A stretch of 11,413 bases of DNA from Nitrososphaerales archaeon (lineage in GTDB: Archaea; Thermoproteota; Nitrososphaeria; Conexivisphaerales; UBA164). The notes beneath the pieces were generated by a model. The model made no database searches, was not told where the DNA came from, and saw only the letters and a list, made by a program, of their open reading frames with translations. Made by a program: the position numbers and the translations under genes. The stretch lies in assembly GCA_023256405.1 (NCBI GenBank), contig JAGDXK010000031.1:1-11413 (forward strand), in the 5' to 3' direction. Shown piece after piece: positions 5,305-11,413 of the stretch. How positions within the stretch are numbered: the first letter of the stretch is position 1; every line of letters begins with the position of its first letter.

Positions 5305-5934
5305 TCAGAACTGGAAGCTCCTTCTCCTTGAATATCTCCCCCTCTTCTCTATTTCGTCAAGCTTATCTAGCATCCTGTTCTTCTCTATTTTGCTCTCGCT
5401 AAAGTATCCTTCATAGAAGGACCTTAGAGCCTCATCATAAACCTCCGTGTGCTGAACGTTGAGTATCTCCCTGAACAGATGAACGTCTACAGCATAGTCC
5501 TCTATCCTCTCGGTGAAATATGAGAGCCCGAAGTCTATCATATAGTACTTCCCTGAGGCACCGAGTATCATGTTGGAGGTGTTGGGATCTCCGTGCGCGA
5601 TCCCGTTTGAGTGCAGCCTTGCCAGATAGACCCCCATGTAGAACGCAAGGGATGGGTTACTGTTTAGCTCGTCCTTCATGACCCTCCCGCTTATGTACTC
5701 TAGCACAAGGACGTATGATTTTGGCCCCACATATAGCACGTGGGGCGTTGGAATGTAGGCCCTGGCGGTCCTGAGCATCTTGGCCTCTCTCAGGGTTCTT
5801 GTCCTCCTTAGGAACGAATCAAGGACCTCATTCATGTAGGGTTTTCTGATTCTTACCTTGTAAACGGCATCAAGAGGCCCCCACTTTCCTAGATATATGT
5901 CGGCTTCTGCACCCCTGCTTATTAGCTTCTCCAT
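5305..5934 (-). CDS. bud32: Bud32 (PRPK-type) kinase/ATPase of the KEOPS complex
   Basis: Bud32 is the small atypical kinase of KEOPS, which with Kae1 makes the t6A modification at position 37 of ANN-decoding tRNAs. Counting from the ATG at 5934 (209 residues), the N-terminus is MEKLISRGAEADIYLG, the family's short nucleotide loop. VYKVR carries the catalytic Lys26, Glu50 lies in REAKML, the catalytic HGDPNTSNM occupies 114-122 (commonly HGDLTTSN), and DFG is at 134-136. The end RGRYSRRRSFQF matches the conserved basic Bud32 tail. The frame is open back to an ATG at 5961, but the extra nine residues are not expected in the family and would deepen the overlap with kae1 to 40 bases. The ATG at 5934 overlaps kae1 by 13 bases. 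It is the last gene of a five-gene overlapping operon. Confidence 0.93.
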   Translation of the reverse strand: MEKLISRGAEADIYLGKWGPLDAVYKVRIRKPYMNEVLDSFLRRTRTLREAKMLRTARAYIPTPHVLYVGPKSYVLVLEYISGRVMKDELNSNPSLAFYMGVYLARLHSNGIAHGDPNTSNMILGASGKYYMIDFGLSYFTERIEDYAVDVHLFREILNVQHTEVYDEALRSFYEGYFSESKIEKNRMLDKLDEIEKRGRYSRRRSFQF

Positions 5935-6905
5935 GGGACATCCACTTCGTCTATTCTCCATTTCTGCTGTATAAACGCGCTCTCTGGTTGAACTTTAACT
6001 CCGCTCCTGTAGTAGAGGACTCCGGTCCACGCGATCTGAGCGCCACAGTCTCCAGCGTACTCCTGTGGAACAGCATAGAGCCTGCTGCCGTGTCTTTCCG
6101 CGACCTTTTCGAGGATCTCCCTTAGCCTTTTATTAGCAGCAACGCCTCCGACCACCATAAGCTCTTGCTTTTTAGTTAGCGCAAGAGCTCTCTCTGCGGT
6201 CTCTGCTAGCATAGAGAACGCCACCTCCTGAAGGGAGTACGCTACGTCCTCTACCGCTTCCTTCCTTGATGCCTTCTTCGCCGCGCTCAAGAGCCCTGAG
6301 TAGGATATATCGTTTCCCTTTACTATATAGGGGAGCTGTATGAACTTTCTTCCCTTCTGAGCAAGGGCCTCAACCTGAGGCCCTGCGGGAGACGATAGGC
6401 CAACGTATCTTCCGAACTGATCTATTAGCTGCCCAAGAGTTATATCTAGGGTCTCCCCAAACACCCTCCATCTCTTCATATGCGCAGCGAGTATCATCGT
6501 GTGCCCTCCTGAGAGCAGGAGGACAAGCGGATCCCTAGCTCCCGTTAGAAGCGAGCCCAGCTCTATGTGACCTATTCCATGATGTACAGGAACCAGCGGC
6601 TTGTCATAATATGCCGAAAGAAACCTGGCGAGAGTGGCCCCGACCCTGAGGCATGGACCCAGACCGGGTCCGGCCGAGTATGCTATAAAGTCTAGATCTC
6701 TGTAGGATACTCCTGCCTGCCTGAGAGCCTCTTTTAAAACTCGAGGTGCGACATCTGAGTGGTGTCTCGACGCTTCACGAGGATGGATCCCCATACCCTC
6801 GGGCGGTCTGTAGACGTCCTTTACGTTTGAGAGTATCTTACCATCATCGCTCATGATGGAAGCCCCGAAGGTATGGGCAGTGCTCTCTATGCCAAGACCT
6901 ATCAT
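5922..6905 (-). CDS. kae1: Kae1, t6A synthase catalytic subunit of KEOPS
   Basis: Kae1 (TsaD family, ASKHA fold) transfers threonylcarbamoyl from its AMP ester to A37 of tRNA. Counting from the ATG at 6905 (327 residues, normal length), the N-terminus is MIGLGIESTAHTFG. HPREASRHH covers 41-49, the metal-binding VHHGIGH gives His109 and His113, the nucleotide-binding GGVAAN is at 253-258, and the third metal ligand Asp285 sits in GDCGAQIAWTG. The end WRIDEVDVPW is family-typical. Two usual motifs are changed: SGGHT at 132-136 instead of SGGNT, and GDCGA instead of D-N-GA. An in-frame GTG at 6917 would add four residues, but the ATG at 6905 forms an exact ATGA overlap with the moaE stop and matches the family N-terminus. 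The Pcc1 and Cgi121 partners are not in the window. Confidence 0.95.
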   Translation of the reverse strand: MIGLGIESTAHTFGASIMSDDGKILSNVKDVYRPPEGMGIHPREASRHHSDVAPRVLKEALRQAGVSYRDLDFIAYSAGPGLGPCLRVGATLARFLSAYYDKPLVPVHHGIGHIELGSLLTGARDPLVLLLSGGHTMILAAHMKRWRVFGETLDITLGQLIDQFGRYVGLSSPAGPQVEALAQKGRKFIQLPYIVKGNDISYSGLLSAAKKASRKEAVEDVAYSLQEVAFSMLAETAERALALTKKQELMVVGGVAANKRLREILEKVAERHGSRLYAVPQEYAGDCGAQIAWTGVLYYRSGVKVQPESAFIQQKWRIDEVDVPWRS

Positions 6906-7339
6906 TCCACTATCCACTTCTCGGTGCTGTCCTCATATATTTCCTTCTTCCAGATTAGGGGCTCCTTCTTGTACCTCTCAACAACATATGGAAGAGCCGA
7001 AAGGGCCTGCGATCTGTCCCTGCTCCAGATAAGGGCTAGCACAAGCAGCTCCCCAGGGTAGAAGGTTCCCTTCAGATGATAGATCTTGCATTCATTGAGA
7101 GAGAAATTAGCGATGGCCTGGGCACAGATTTCCTTTAGCTTTTCGCTGGCTAAGGTCGGATGCGCCTCAATGTACAGCGCCCTGACCTTTTTTCCTTCCC
7201 TGCTGAGCTCCTTTACAGTTCCAGCATAATAAAGGACTATGCCGTCCCTGCCGGGATCCCTGTACAGCGCATCATAGAGCAGCAATTTAAAATCAAGTGA
7301 CCCCTTTTCATAAACTCCACTCTCAGGAAGAGTTGCCAT
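6902..7339 (-). CDS. moaE: MoaE, molybdopterin synthase catalytic subunit
   Basis: MoaE converts precursor Z (cPMP) to molybdopterin using sulfur carried on the MoaD C-terminus. Counting from the ATG at 7339 (145 residues), the fold is recognisable: AGTVKE near 39-44 corresponds to 'TG.VR', HLKGTFYPGE at 88-97 to 'HR.G.l..Ge', WSRDRSQA to 'S.HR..A', and YKKEPLIWKKE to the motif with the two catalytic lysines, here Lys124 and Lys131. Both lysines are kept. Three surrounding positions differ from the common pattern: Arg to Lys in TVKE, Arg to Leu in HLKG, and His to Asp in RDRS. A TTG at 7345 is possible, but GGAG at 7350-7353 is well spaced (10 bases) only for the ATG at 7339. The start overlaps the glycosyltransferase end by 17 bases, and the stop overlaps the kae1 start by four. 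No MoaD is visible in the window. Confidence 0.86.
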   Translation of the reverse strand: MATLPESGVYEKGSLDFKLLLYDALYRDPGRDGIVLYYAGTVKELSREGKKVRALYIEAHPTLASEKLKEICAQAIANFSLNECKIYHLKGTFYPGELLVLALIWSRDRSQALSALPYVVERYKKEPLIWKKEIYEDSTEKWIVE

Positions 7340-8456
7340 AAGCAATGTTCTCCAGCATAGATTTTACCCTTTCCGCCGTATTTTGAAGGCGCGCTATTCT
7401 CATGAGCCTTCTTGCGTTGCTCCTGTATCTGTCGTTCCCTAGAACATCCTGGATCATCCATGCAAGATCATCGGGCTTCGTTCTATACTGGTCAGCGTAC
7501 AGGCCGAGCCCGAGCTCGGCAACCCTTCTGGCGTTCTGCTCCTGCTCTCCATGAAGGGATATGGGCATGACTATCATGGGCTTTCCGTATAGAATCCCCT
7601 CTCCAATAGTCGTAAGACCTCCCCTGAGAACCAGAACGTCGGAGCAGAGCATGTTATTTTGTCTGTTTTCATCCCATCCAACTATGCTCAGCCTGCCGTT
7701 ATCGTACCTGTAGCCCCTTTTATCGTAGTCCCCGAGGCTGACCAGAACCCTGTATCCGTCGGGCAAGCTTTCAGACGCTTTCCTGATGAGCTTTAAAACT
7801 ATATCCTTTGTTGGAGGAGGGCCGCTTATCGGGACAAATACGGTCTTCTGTCCTGCGTCCCTGCACCTTGCCTCCTCTTTTGGAGGATCTGCGAAGAACC
7901 CGGCATGGACTATCTTCTTTTCAATAGTCTTGAGGTTCAAACTGTAGGCAGAAATAGTGTAAGGAGGAGGAAGATCTGGCACAACAATTACCTCAGCCAG
8001 ATCCCAGATGAGTCCAAGAAGCTCACCGAACGCCCTTTCAAGCGCCACGTATATGCCCTTTCTCAGAGGAAGAAGCACCCTGGGCTGATTTATTATCAGC
8101 ACGCTTCTCTTGCCGGTCATCATAGAAGCTATCAACGGGGATATTCTCGAGTCAGAAATCACCGCCGAGGGATTAACCCTGTTTATGTTGTTCAGCTCCT
8201 CCCTTATCTGAAGTGCCAGGGAGCTGAACGCCCTGTAGAACCTTCTGAACGTCTTCTTAAGGGACATCCTCCCCTCCTCGGTCCAGACCACGTCAAGCGG
8301 AGTCGCCCTGAAGGAGGGATATGATGACGCAAGCTTAAGAGCCTCACCCCATGTGGAAAAGTACTTGTTGCCCTCCAGCTTGCTTGCTAGCCAGAGACTT
8401 CTCGAGATATGTCCTAGCCCAGTTCCATAAACTGAAAAGTACCAGCTATACTTCAA
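7323..8456 (-). CDS. GT-B fold glycosyltransferase (MurG/GT28-like)
   Basis: The 377-residue protein has the layout of a GT-B glycosyltransferase of the MurG/GT28 type, which moves a sugar from a nucleotide donor. The N-terminal domain opens with VYGTGLGHISRS at 9-20, the glycine-rich loop with His16. The donor-binding C-terminal domain has SGPPPTKD at 211-218, LRGGLTTIGEG at 277-287, GKPMIVMP at 291-298 and HGEQEQNARR at 302-311, which correspond to the family's 'GG..T..E...G.P.i..P....EQ..NA'. No membrane segment is seen, so it is cytosolic or peripheral; donor and acceptor are unknown. The start is TTG at 8454-8456: no ATG precedes the glycine loop, and GGGTGA just upstream, within the AMMECR1 gene end, complements the 16S rRNA 3' end. 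It overlaps AMMECR1 by 11 bases and moaE by 17. Confidence 0.85.
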   Translation of the reverse strand: MKYSWYFSVYGTGLGHISRSLWLASKLEGNKYFSTWGEALKLASSYPSFRATPLDVVWTEEGRMSLKKTFRRFYRAFSSLALQIREELNNINRVNPSAVISDSRISPLIASMMTGKRSVLIINQPRVLLPLRKGIYVALERAFGELLGLIWDLAEVIVVPDLPPPYTISAYSLNLKTIEKKIVHAGFFADPPKEEARCRDAGQKTVFVPISGPPPTKDIVLKLIRKASESLPDGYRVLVSLGDYDKRGYRYDNGRLSIVGWDENRQNNMLCSDVLVLRGGLTTIGEGILYGKPMIVMPISLHGEQEQNARRVAELGLGLYADQYRTKPDDLAWMIQDVLGNDRYRSNARRLMRIARLQNTAERVKSMLENIAYGNSS

Positions 8457-9054
8457 GGTTCACCCTTTCAACTTCTCCGTTTGGCTCTTTCTCCCCAAAC
8501 ACGTAGGCCCTGAACCTGTAGAGCCTTATTCCGCCCCTCCTCCAGAGGTTTCTGTCGGCTCCTGCCTTCAGGCATCCATACGAAAGGAACTCCTCGACGT
8601 TCCAGCCCTCTTCAACCGGGACCTGGGGCAGAAGAAGTCCACTTCCGAGAGCCCACTCGACAATTATTCCATCCCTTCCGACCTTTATCTCCTTCAGGTA
8701 ATCCTCCGCCCTCTTAACTACAACCTCCTCAGGAGGCGTCAGGATGCTCACCTCTATCAGAACGTTATCGGCTTCCTCCGGCCTGAGGGGCGGAAATCGC
8801 GGGTCATAGTAAGCCGCATCGACAGCCGAAACTATCACGTTGTTCAGAAGCGTGTCCGAAGGGTAAGGCCTTCCGATACATCCGAGAAGCTCCCTCTGCC
8901 TGTTCTTTATAGTAACGAACGCTCCGGCCTTAACCAGGTACTTTTCAGACGGATTCTGCACCTGAATGTACCTTTTCGTCCTTCCATAGTATTTTATGGA
9001 CTGTCTTGCTATGTCTATGAGATATTTGCCGTCCTCCAGGGTCCATTCCTGCAT
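8446..9054 (-). CDS. AMMECR1-domain protein
   Basis: This 202-residue protein belongs to the AMMECR1 family (PF01871), widespread in archaea and eukaryotes, with no firmly established biochemical role. Family marks are GAFVT at 44-48, LLGCIG at 56-61 (the usual form is LRGCIG), DPRFPPL at 84-90, EVSILTPPEE at 101-110, the GLLLPQVPVEEGW segment at 139-151, and a conserved cysteine at 161 in YGCLKAG. The length is typical for the stand-alone archaeal form; there is no fused Memo domain. The start is the ATG at 9054, with a TATA element about 24 bases upstream and no Shine-Dalgarno, so the mRNA is probably leaderless. It is the first gene of the operon continuing through the glycosyltransferase, MoaE, Kae1 and Bud32, and it diverges from moeA. 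Confidence 0.92.
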   Translation of the reverse strand: MQEWTLEDGKYLIDIARQSIKYYGRTKRYIQVQNPSEKYLVKAGAFVTIKNRQRELLGCIGRPYPSDTLLNNVIVSAVDAAYYDPRFPPLRPEEADNVLIEVSILTPPEEVVVKRAEDYLKEIKVGRDGIIVEWALGSGLLLPQVPVEEGWNVEEFLSYGCLKAGADRNLWRRGGIRLYRFRAYVFGEKEPNGEVERVNLEV

Positions 9055-9072
9055 ATGCGTTATTTCATGCGG

Positions 9073-9087
9073 GAAATAATAACCTTT
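9073..9087 (-). promoter_or_regulatory. BRE/TATA promoter of the AMMECR1-to-bud32 operon
   Basis: On the minus strand the sequence is CAAAGGTTATTATTTC, an A/G-rich BRE followed by a TATA core centred near 9078. This is about 24-26 bases upstream of the AMMECR1 ATG, the distance expected for leaderless transcription. All five operon genes overlap, so this is the only visible promoter before the block. Confidence 0.6.
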
Positions 9088-9113
9088 GCTAGCATACCGC
9101 CAACGCTCGGGTA

Positions 9114-9134
9114 AAGGTTTTGAGGCCTATATAC
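9114..9134 (+). promoter_or_regulatory. Probable promoter of moeA
   Basis: An AAAGG BRE-like stretch at 9113-9117 and a CTATATAC TATA-like core at 9128-9135 precede the moeA ATG at 9149. The TATA centre is only about 19 bases from the ATG, short for the usual 25, so either initiation is unusually close or the true TATA is the AT-rich part slightly upstream. It lies back to back with the AMMECR1 promoter in a 94-base divergent spacer. Confidence 0.45.
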
Positions 9135-9148
9135 GTTAATAAAAATCA

Positions 9149-10279
9149 ATGATTTATGATGTCGGTGCTGAGGATGCGCTTAAAATAATCGAGGATAATT
9201 TCAAGGGCTCCCTGCGAGCGGAGGTCCTTGACCCCCTGGATGCTGTTGGAAGGGTTGTATTGGAGGACTATTTGTGCAGATCCGATCATCCAGATAGGCG
9301 CAGGAGCACGGTTGATGGATACGCTGTATCATCCAGAGCCGTCAGCTACAGGATAAGTGGCGCAGTAGCTCTTGGGGAAAGACCGCCTGAGAGGATTCAT
9401 GAAGGTGAGGCCCTGGCAGTTTACACTGGCTCCATGCTTCCTGAGAACACCTTGTACGTCATACGGAAGGAGATGGTAAACACTAGCGGCGAAACGATAA
9501 CAGTTAAACAGGAGAGCGCTTTCGAGAGGAACTACGTGGAGTCTGGCGAGGAATGCAGAAAGGGCGAGGTCATTTTCAAGAGGGGAGAGATCGTAGGTTG
9601 CAGGAAAGCGGTCTTTTTGGCACACACGGGAGAGGGACCCATAAAGGTTGGCGTCCTGCCGCGTGTGTCCATACTTCCTGTAGGCAGCGAGCTTCTGGGA
9701 AAGGACGTAGATCCAACTGGTTTTATGATACAGAAGCTCGCCTCAAGATGCTCCCTAACGGAGCTCAGAAGGCCGGTCCCTGACTCTGTTGAGGTCATCA
9801 GCAGAGAAGTGTCCGAGCTTTCCAGCCTTCACGATATAGTTATAACTATTGGAGGTACTGGGCCCGGTATAAAGGACCTTACAGCAGCCTCAGTTCAGGC
9901 CGCTGGAGGAAGGATCCTGTTCAGAGGCGTCAGAATATCCCCCGGCAGAACGTCCGGGCTCGCGGAGGTTAATGGAAGACCGGTTTTAAATTTACCCGGA
10001 AACCTGCAGGCAGCGGTCGCGGCCTTTTTCTTTCTGTTCCCCCGGCTCCTGAGCACCATGGGCTTTCAGGCATGCTTCGAAAAGATCAGGATCAGGATGA
10101 AGGAAAGAATTGACGTTGAGGGCGATCCAAAAATAGCCTTTATAAGGGCTGAGGAAGGAACGGGGGAAGTCATTGAAGCTGCTAGGCACAGCTTAAGGTT
10201 CCTTCTTGATGCAAACTCGCTGCTCATAGCCTGGAAGAGCGTAGAGTCGGGCTCAGAGCAGGAGGCATATCTGATTTAA
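9149..10279 (+). CDS. moeA: MoeA-like molybdenum insertase
   Basis: MoeA inserts molybdate or tungstate into adenylated molybdopterin. The 376-residue protein follows the family order: an N-terminal helix, STVDGYAV at 53-60 (canonical 'S.MDGYA'), the NYVESGEECRKGE loop at 128-140, the MPT-binding MoCF domain beginning near PRVSILPVGSELL at 171-183, TIGGTGPGIKDLT at 233-245 with conserved Asp243, ISPGRTSG at 263-270, and LPGN at 282-285, then a beta-rich domain IV. It departs from the usual pattern in places: TGSMLPENTLYVIRKE lacks the 'GAD.VV' of most MoeA proteins, and LPGNL replaces LPGNP. These changes suggest a divergent paralog or a lineage-specific form. No Shine-Dalgarno is seen. It is divergent to the operon containing moaE, so two cofactor genes may share one control region. 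Confidence 0.85.
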   Translation: MIYDVGAEDALKIIEDNFKGSLRAEVLDPLDAVGRVVLEDYLCRSDHPDRRRSTVDGYAVSSRAVSYRISGAVALGERPPERIHEGEALAVYTGSMLPENTLYVIRKEMVNTSGETITVKQESAFERNYVESGEECRKGEVIFKRGEIVGCRKAVFLAHTGEGPIKVGVLPRVSILPVGSELLGKDVDPTGFMIQKLASRCSLTELRRPVPDSVEVISREVSELSSLHDIVITIGGTGPGIKDLTAASVQAAGGRILFRGVRISPGRTSGLAEVNGRPVLNLPGNLQAAVAAFFFLFPRLLSTMGFQACFEKIRIRMKERIDVEGDPKIAFIRAEEGTGEVIEAARHSLRFLLDANSLLIAWKSVESGSEQEAYLI

Positions 10280-10283
10280 GCAA

Positions 10284-10299
10284 AAGCGTTATAACGTGA
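10284..10299 (+). promoter_or_regulatory. Possible promoter of the aIF1A gene, with a palindrome
   Basis: In the 41-base gap between moeA and the aIF1A gene, AAAGCGTTATAACG gives a TATA-like core centred near 10292, about 29 bases before the ATG at 10321. It contains the perfect palindrome CGTTATAACG at 10287-10296. A second T/A run, CTTTTATATT at 10303-10312, is only about 13 bases from the ATG, too near for a TATA box serving this start. No Shine-Dalgarno precedes the ATG. Read-through from moeA is also possible. Confidence 0.35.
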
Positions 10300-10320
10300 C
10301 GCCTTTTATATTCTCTGAAA

Positions 10321-10632
10321 ATGGGAAAGAGAAAGGTTCTGAGCGAAGCTGAGCTTAAGGATTTGGTGCTGCCGGAGCAGGGAGAGCTACTTGGTGTAGT
10401 TGAGAAGCTGTTGGGAAGCGATCACGCTATGGTAAGATGCACTGACGAAAAGGTAAGGCTTGGCAGAATAAGGGGGAAGCTCAAGAGGAAGATATGGATA
10501 AGGGAGGGGGACGTGGTACTGGTGGCTCCCTGGCCGTTTGATGATTCGAAGTGCGATATACTCTGGAGATACACTGTTGCACACGTGGACTGGCTCAAAC
10601 AGAACAACTACCTGCCTCCGGGCTTTATCTGA
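10321..10632 (+). CDS. eif1A: Translation initiation factor aIF1A
   Basis: aIF1A is the archaeal homologue of eukaryotic eIF1A and bacterial IF1. It binds the small ribosomal subunit A site and promotes initiator-tRNA and mRNA placement. The 103-residue length is normal. After a basic N-terminus (MGKRKVLSEAELKDLVLPEQ), an OB/S1 fold starts at GELLGVVEKLLGSDHAMVRC at 21-40. The hallmark basic strand RIRGKLKRKIWIREGDVVLV covers 49-68, followed by APWPFDD at 69-75 and a C-terminal helix. DSKCDILWRYT is typical of the family. The start is the only sensible ATG. The stop overlaps the convergent phosphoribosyltransferase stop by eight bases, so the two transcripts must overlap at their 3' ends. Confidence 0.96.
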   Translation: MGKRKVLSEAELKDLVLPEQGELLGVVEKLLGSDHAMVRCTDEKVRLGRIRGKLKRKIWIREGDVVLVAPWPFDDSKCDILWRYTVAHVDWLKQNNYLPPGFI

Positions 10633-11278
10633 ATTTAATCCGCTGCCCGCCCCTTAGCGCTTCTTCTGTAAACCTGAGAAGCTCGGTCTGGCCCTCTATC
10701 TCAAGTATTCTCCTGAAACGCTCTAGCTCGTCGGGCAGAATATTGGCCTTAGATGTAAGCTCCCAGTAAACCTCCTTCGGGTCCTTGTCGAGGTTTGCCT
10801 CTATGATCTGTCTGATGGTCTCGTAAAGCTCCCAGGGATATATTATCCATGCATCGGTGACCATGGAATAATAGTCAGGGATAAAAGCTGAAGTTGGTTT
10901 AAGGTGAAGCGTAGCTGTTCTGACCTCCTTAGCTCCCTTCTTTAAGCATTCCTCCTTTGATACCTTCAGACTTATTCCCTGATCAGCCACGTCGTCTATC
11001 AGGAGAACTCTTTTGCCTTTGACGGCTCTGGTGCTAAGATATTTTACCTTTATTCTAGAGGTCCTCTGCAGGCCCACGTACCTTTCAACAGCTATGACTA
11101 TGTACGGTATCCGCACCCTCCCGGCTATAAAAAAATCCTGCAAAGACCTGAGAACAAAAAGTCCTCCCCTTCCAATTCCAACGTTAAGATCCGGAACGTA
11201 TCCGGACTCCCTGATTTTAAGGTACAGGCTGAAGGCAAGGTTTCTGAGCTCCTCATAGCTGGGCTTGATATAGTGCAA
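10625..11278 (-). CDS. Archaeal 6-oxopurine-type phosphoribosyltransferase
   Basis: This type I phosphoribosyltransferase should join a purine base (xanthine, guanine or hypoxanthine) to PRPP for salvage. In the 217-residue product, NVGIGRGGLFVLR at 32-44 forms the pyrophosphate loop, VLLIDDVADQGISL at 91-104 is the PRPP-binding motif with its two acidic residues, and PDYYSMVTDAWIIYPWE at 134-150 is the late 'PDYY..TDAWI.YPWE' block seen in archaeal xanthine/guanine-type enzymes. The usual small residue after 'VAD' (DTG or DSG) is Gln here. A helical extension of about 60 residues follows. The start is TTG at 11276-11278, supported by a full-length Shine-Dalgarno at the right distance; the next Met is deep inside the protein. 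It begins two bases after the upstream purine-gene stop, so the two are one operon. The exact base specificity is not readable. Confidence 0.85.
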   Translation of the reverse strand: MHYIKPSYEELRNLAFSLYLKIRESGYVPDLNVGIGRGGLFVLRSLQDFFIAGRVRIPYIVIAVERYVGLQRTSRIKVKYLSTRAVKGKRVLLIDDVADQGISLKVSKEECLKKGAKEVRTATLHLKPTSAFIPDYYSMVTDAWIIYPWELYETIRQIIEANLDKDPKEVYWELTSKANILPDELERFRRILEIEGQTELLRFTEEALRGGQRIKFR

Positions 11279-11279
11279 G

Positions 11280-11413
11280 TTATCGCTTCACCTCCTTGAG
11301 GATCTCTCTGGCCTTCCTTTCAGCAAGCTCAGCAACGCTCACCGCCAGTCGCTCCGAGAGGCCTACGTAATCAGCAGGCCTCAGAGAGGAAAACGCTCCT
11401 TTCAGCGGCTCGG
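11280..11413 (-). CDS. C-terminal fragment, probable adenylosuccinate lyase (PurB)
   Basis: The minus strand is open from the window edge for 43 codons and stops with TAA at 11280-11282; the rest of the gene lies outside. The tail contains LRPADYVGLSERLAVSVAEL and ends KAREILKEVKR. The shape 'L.P..Y.GLS..L...V' is like the C-terminal ADSL_C segment of PurB proteins, where a 'dP.nYlG.a..lvd' motif closes the fold. A purine-salvage gene two bases downstream supports the idea, since PurB acts in purine synthesis. With so little protein visible, other fumarase/aspartase-superfamily members, or an unrelated helical tail, remain possible. Confidence 0.45.
   Translation of the reverse strand, partial: EPLKGAFSSLRPADYVGLSERLAVSVAELAERKAREILKEVKR
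11288..11295 (-). promoter_or_regulatory. Perfect Shine-Dalgarno for the phosphoribosyltransferase TTG start
   Basis: The minus strand carries GGAGGTGA, fully complementary to the usual archaeal 16S rRNA 3' end, nine bases before the TTG at 11276-11278. It lies inside the last codons of the upstream gene. It decides the non-ATG start and indicates that internal operon genes use Shine-Dalgarno initiation, whereas the first genes of transcripts here look leaderless. Confidence 0.75.

Noticed and set aside
6905..6917. GTG start adding four residues to Kae1
   Set aside because: The ATG at 6905 gives an exact ATGA overlap with moaE and matches the family N-terminus.
7905..8324. 139-codon open frame on the plus strand within the glycosyltransferase gene
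   Set aside because: It is antisense to a well-supported gene, and its composition is rich in Arg, His and Ser as expected from a shadow frame.
1..11413. CRISPR array, insertion sequence, integrase or toxin-antitoxin content
   Set aside because: I saw no spaced direct repeats, transposase motifs or terminal inverted repeats. The window reads as core archaeal genome.

Overview
This window is archaeal. It carries an ESCRT-III/Vps4 (Cdv) cell-division cluster, the KEOPS subunits Kae1 and Bud32, aIF1A, TATA/BRE-type promoters placed for leaderless mRNAs, and many TTG or GTG starts. The CdvB protein resembles, from memory, CdvB of the Thaumarchaeota/Nitrososphaeria more than that of Sulfolobales. 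My best guess is therefore a TACK archaeon, perhaps a deep, possibly thermophilic Nitrososphaeria lineage. No search was run, so this placement is provisional.

Layout, left to right. (1) Positions 1-108, minus strand: the N-terminus of a TrmB-type winged-helix regulator, cut by the window edge. (2) Positions 109-264: an AT-rich divergent intergenic region with four GTTAC words and a perfect palindrome. (3) Positions 265-3008, plus strand: a Cdv cluster made of CdvB (ESCRT-III), a U-tract terminator, a second divergent ESCRT-III paralog, CdvC (Vps4-like AAA ATPase with MIT domain) and a 79-residue four-cysteine protein, followed by a hairpin terminator. CdvA is not in the window. (4) Positions 3053-3991, minus: a short LarA/DUF2088-like protein. 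(5) Positions 4146-5303, plus: an alkaline-phosphatase-superfamily phosphodiesterase on its own leaderless promoter. (6) Positions 9054 down to 5305, minus: five genes that overlap end to end (AMMECR1, GT-B glycosyltransferase, MoaE, Kae1, Bud32). (7) Positions 9149-10632, plus: a MoeA-like protein and translation factor aIF1A. (8) Positions 11413 down to 10625, minus: the C-terminus of a probable adenylosuccinate lyase and a 6-oxopurine-type phosphoribosyltransferase.

How the genes work together. CdvB and its paralog should build the membrane-constricting filament, and CdvC should remodel it. The four-Cys protein is an unexplained companion. Kae1 and Bud32 are the catalytic and kinase/ATPase subunits of the t6A tRNA-modification complex. 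MoaE and MoeA belong to molybdenum/tungsten cofactor synthesis and lie on either side of the AMMECR1/moeA divergent promoter. The phosphoribosyltransferase and putative PurB suggest a purine pair. Several starts had to be moved: Kae1, Bud32 and MoaE are each better started at a later ATG. No rRNA, tRNA, CRISPR array, insertion sequence or intergenic stretch over 300 bases was seen. The most interesting part is the Cdv cluster with its regulator and its small cysteine protein.
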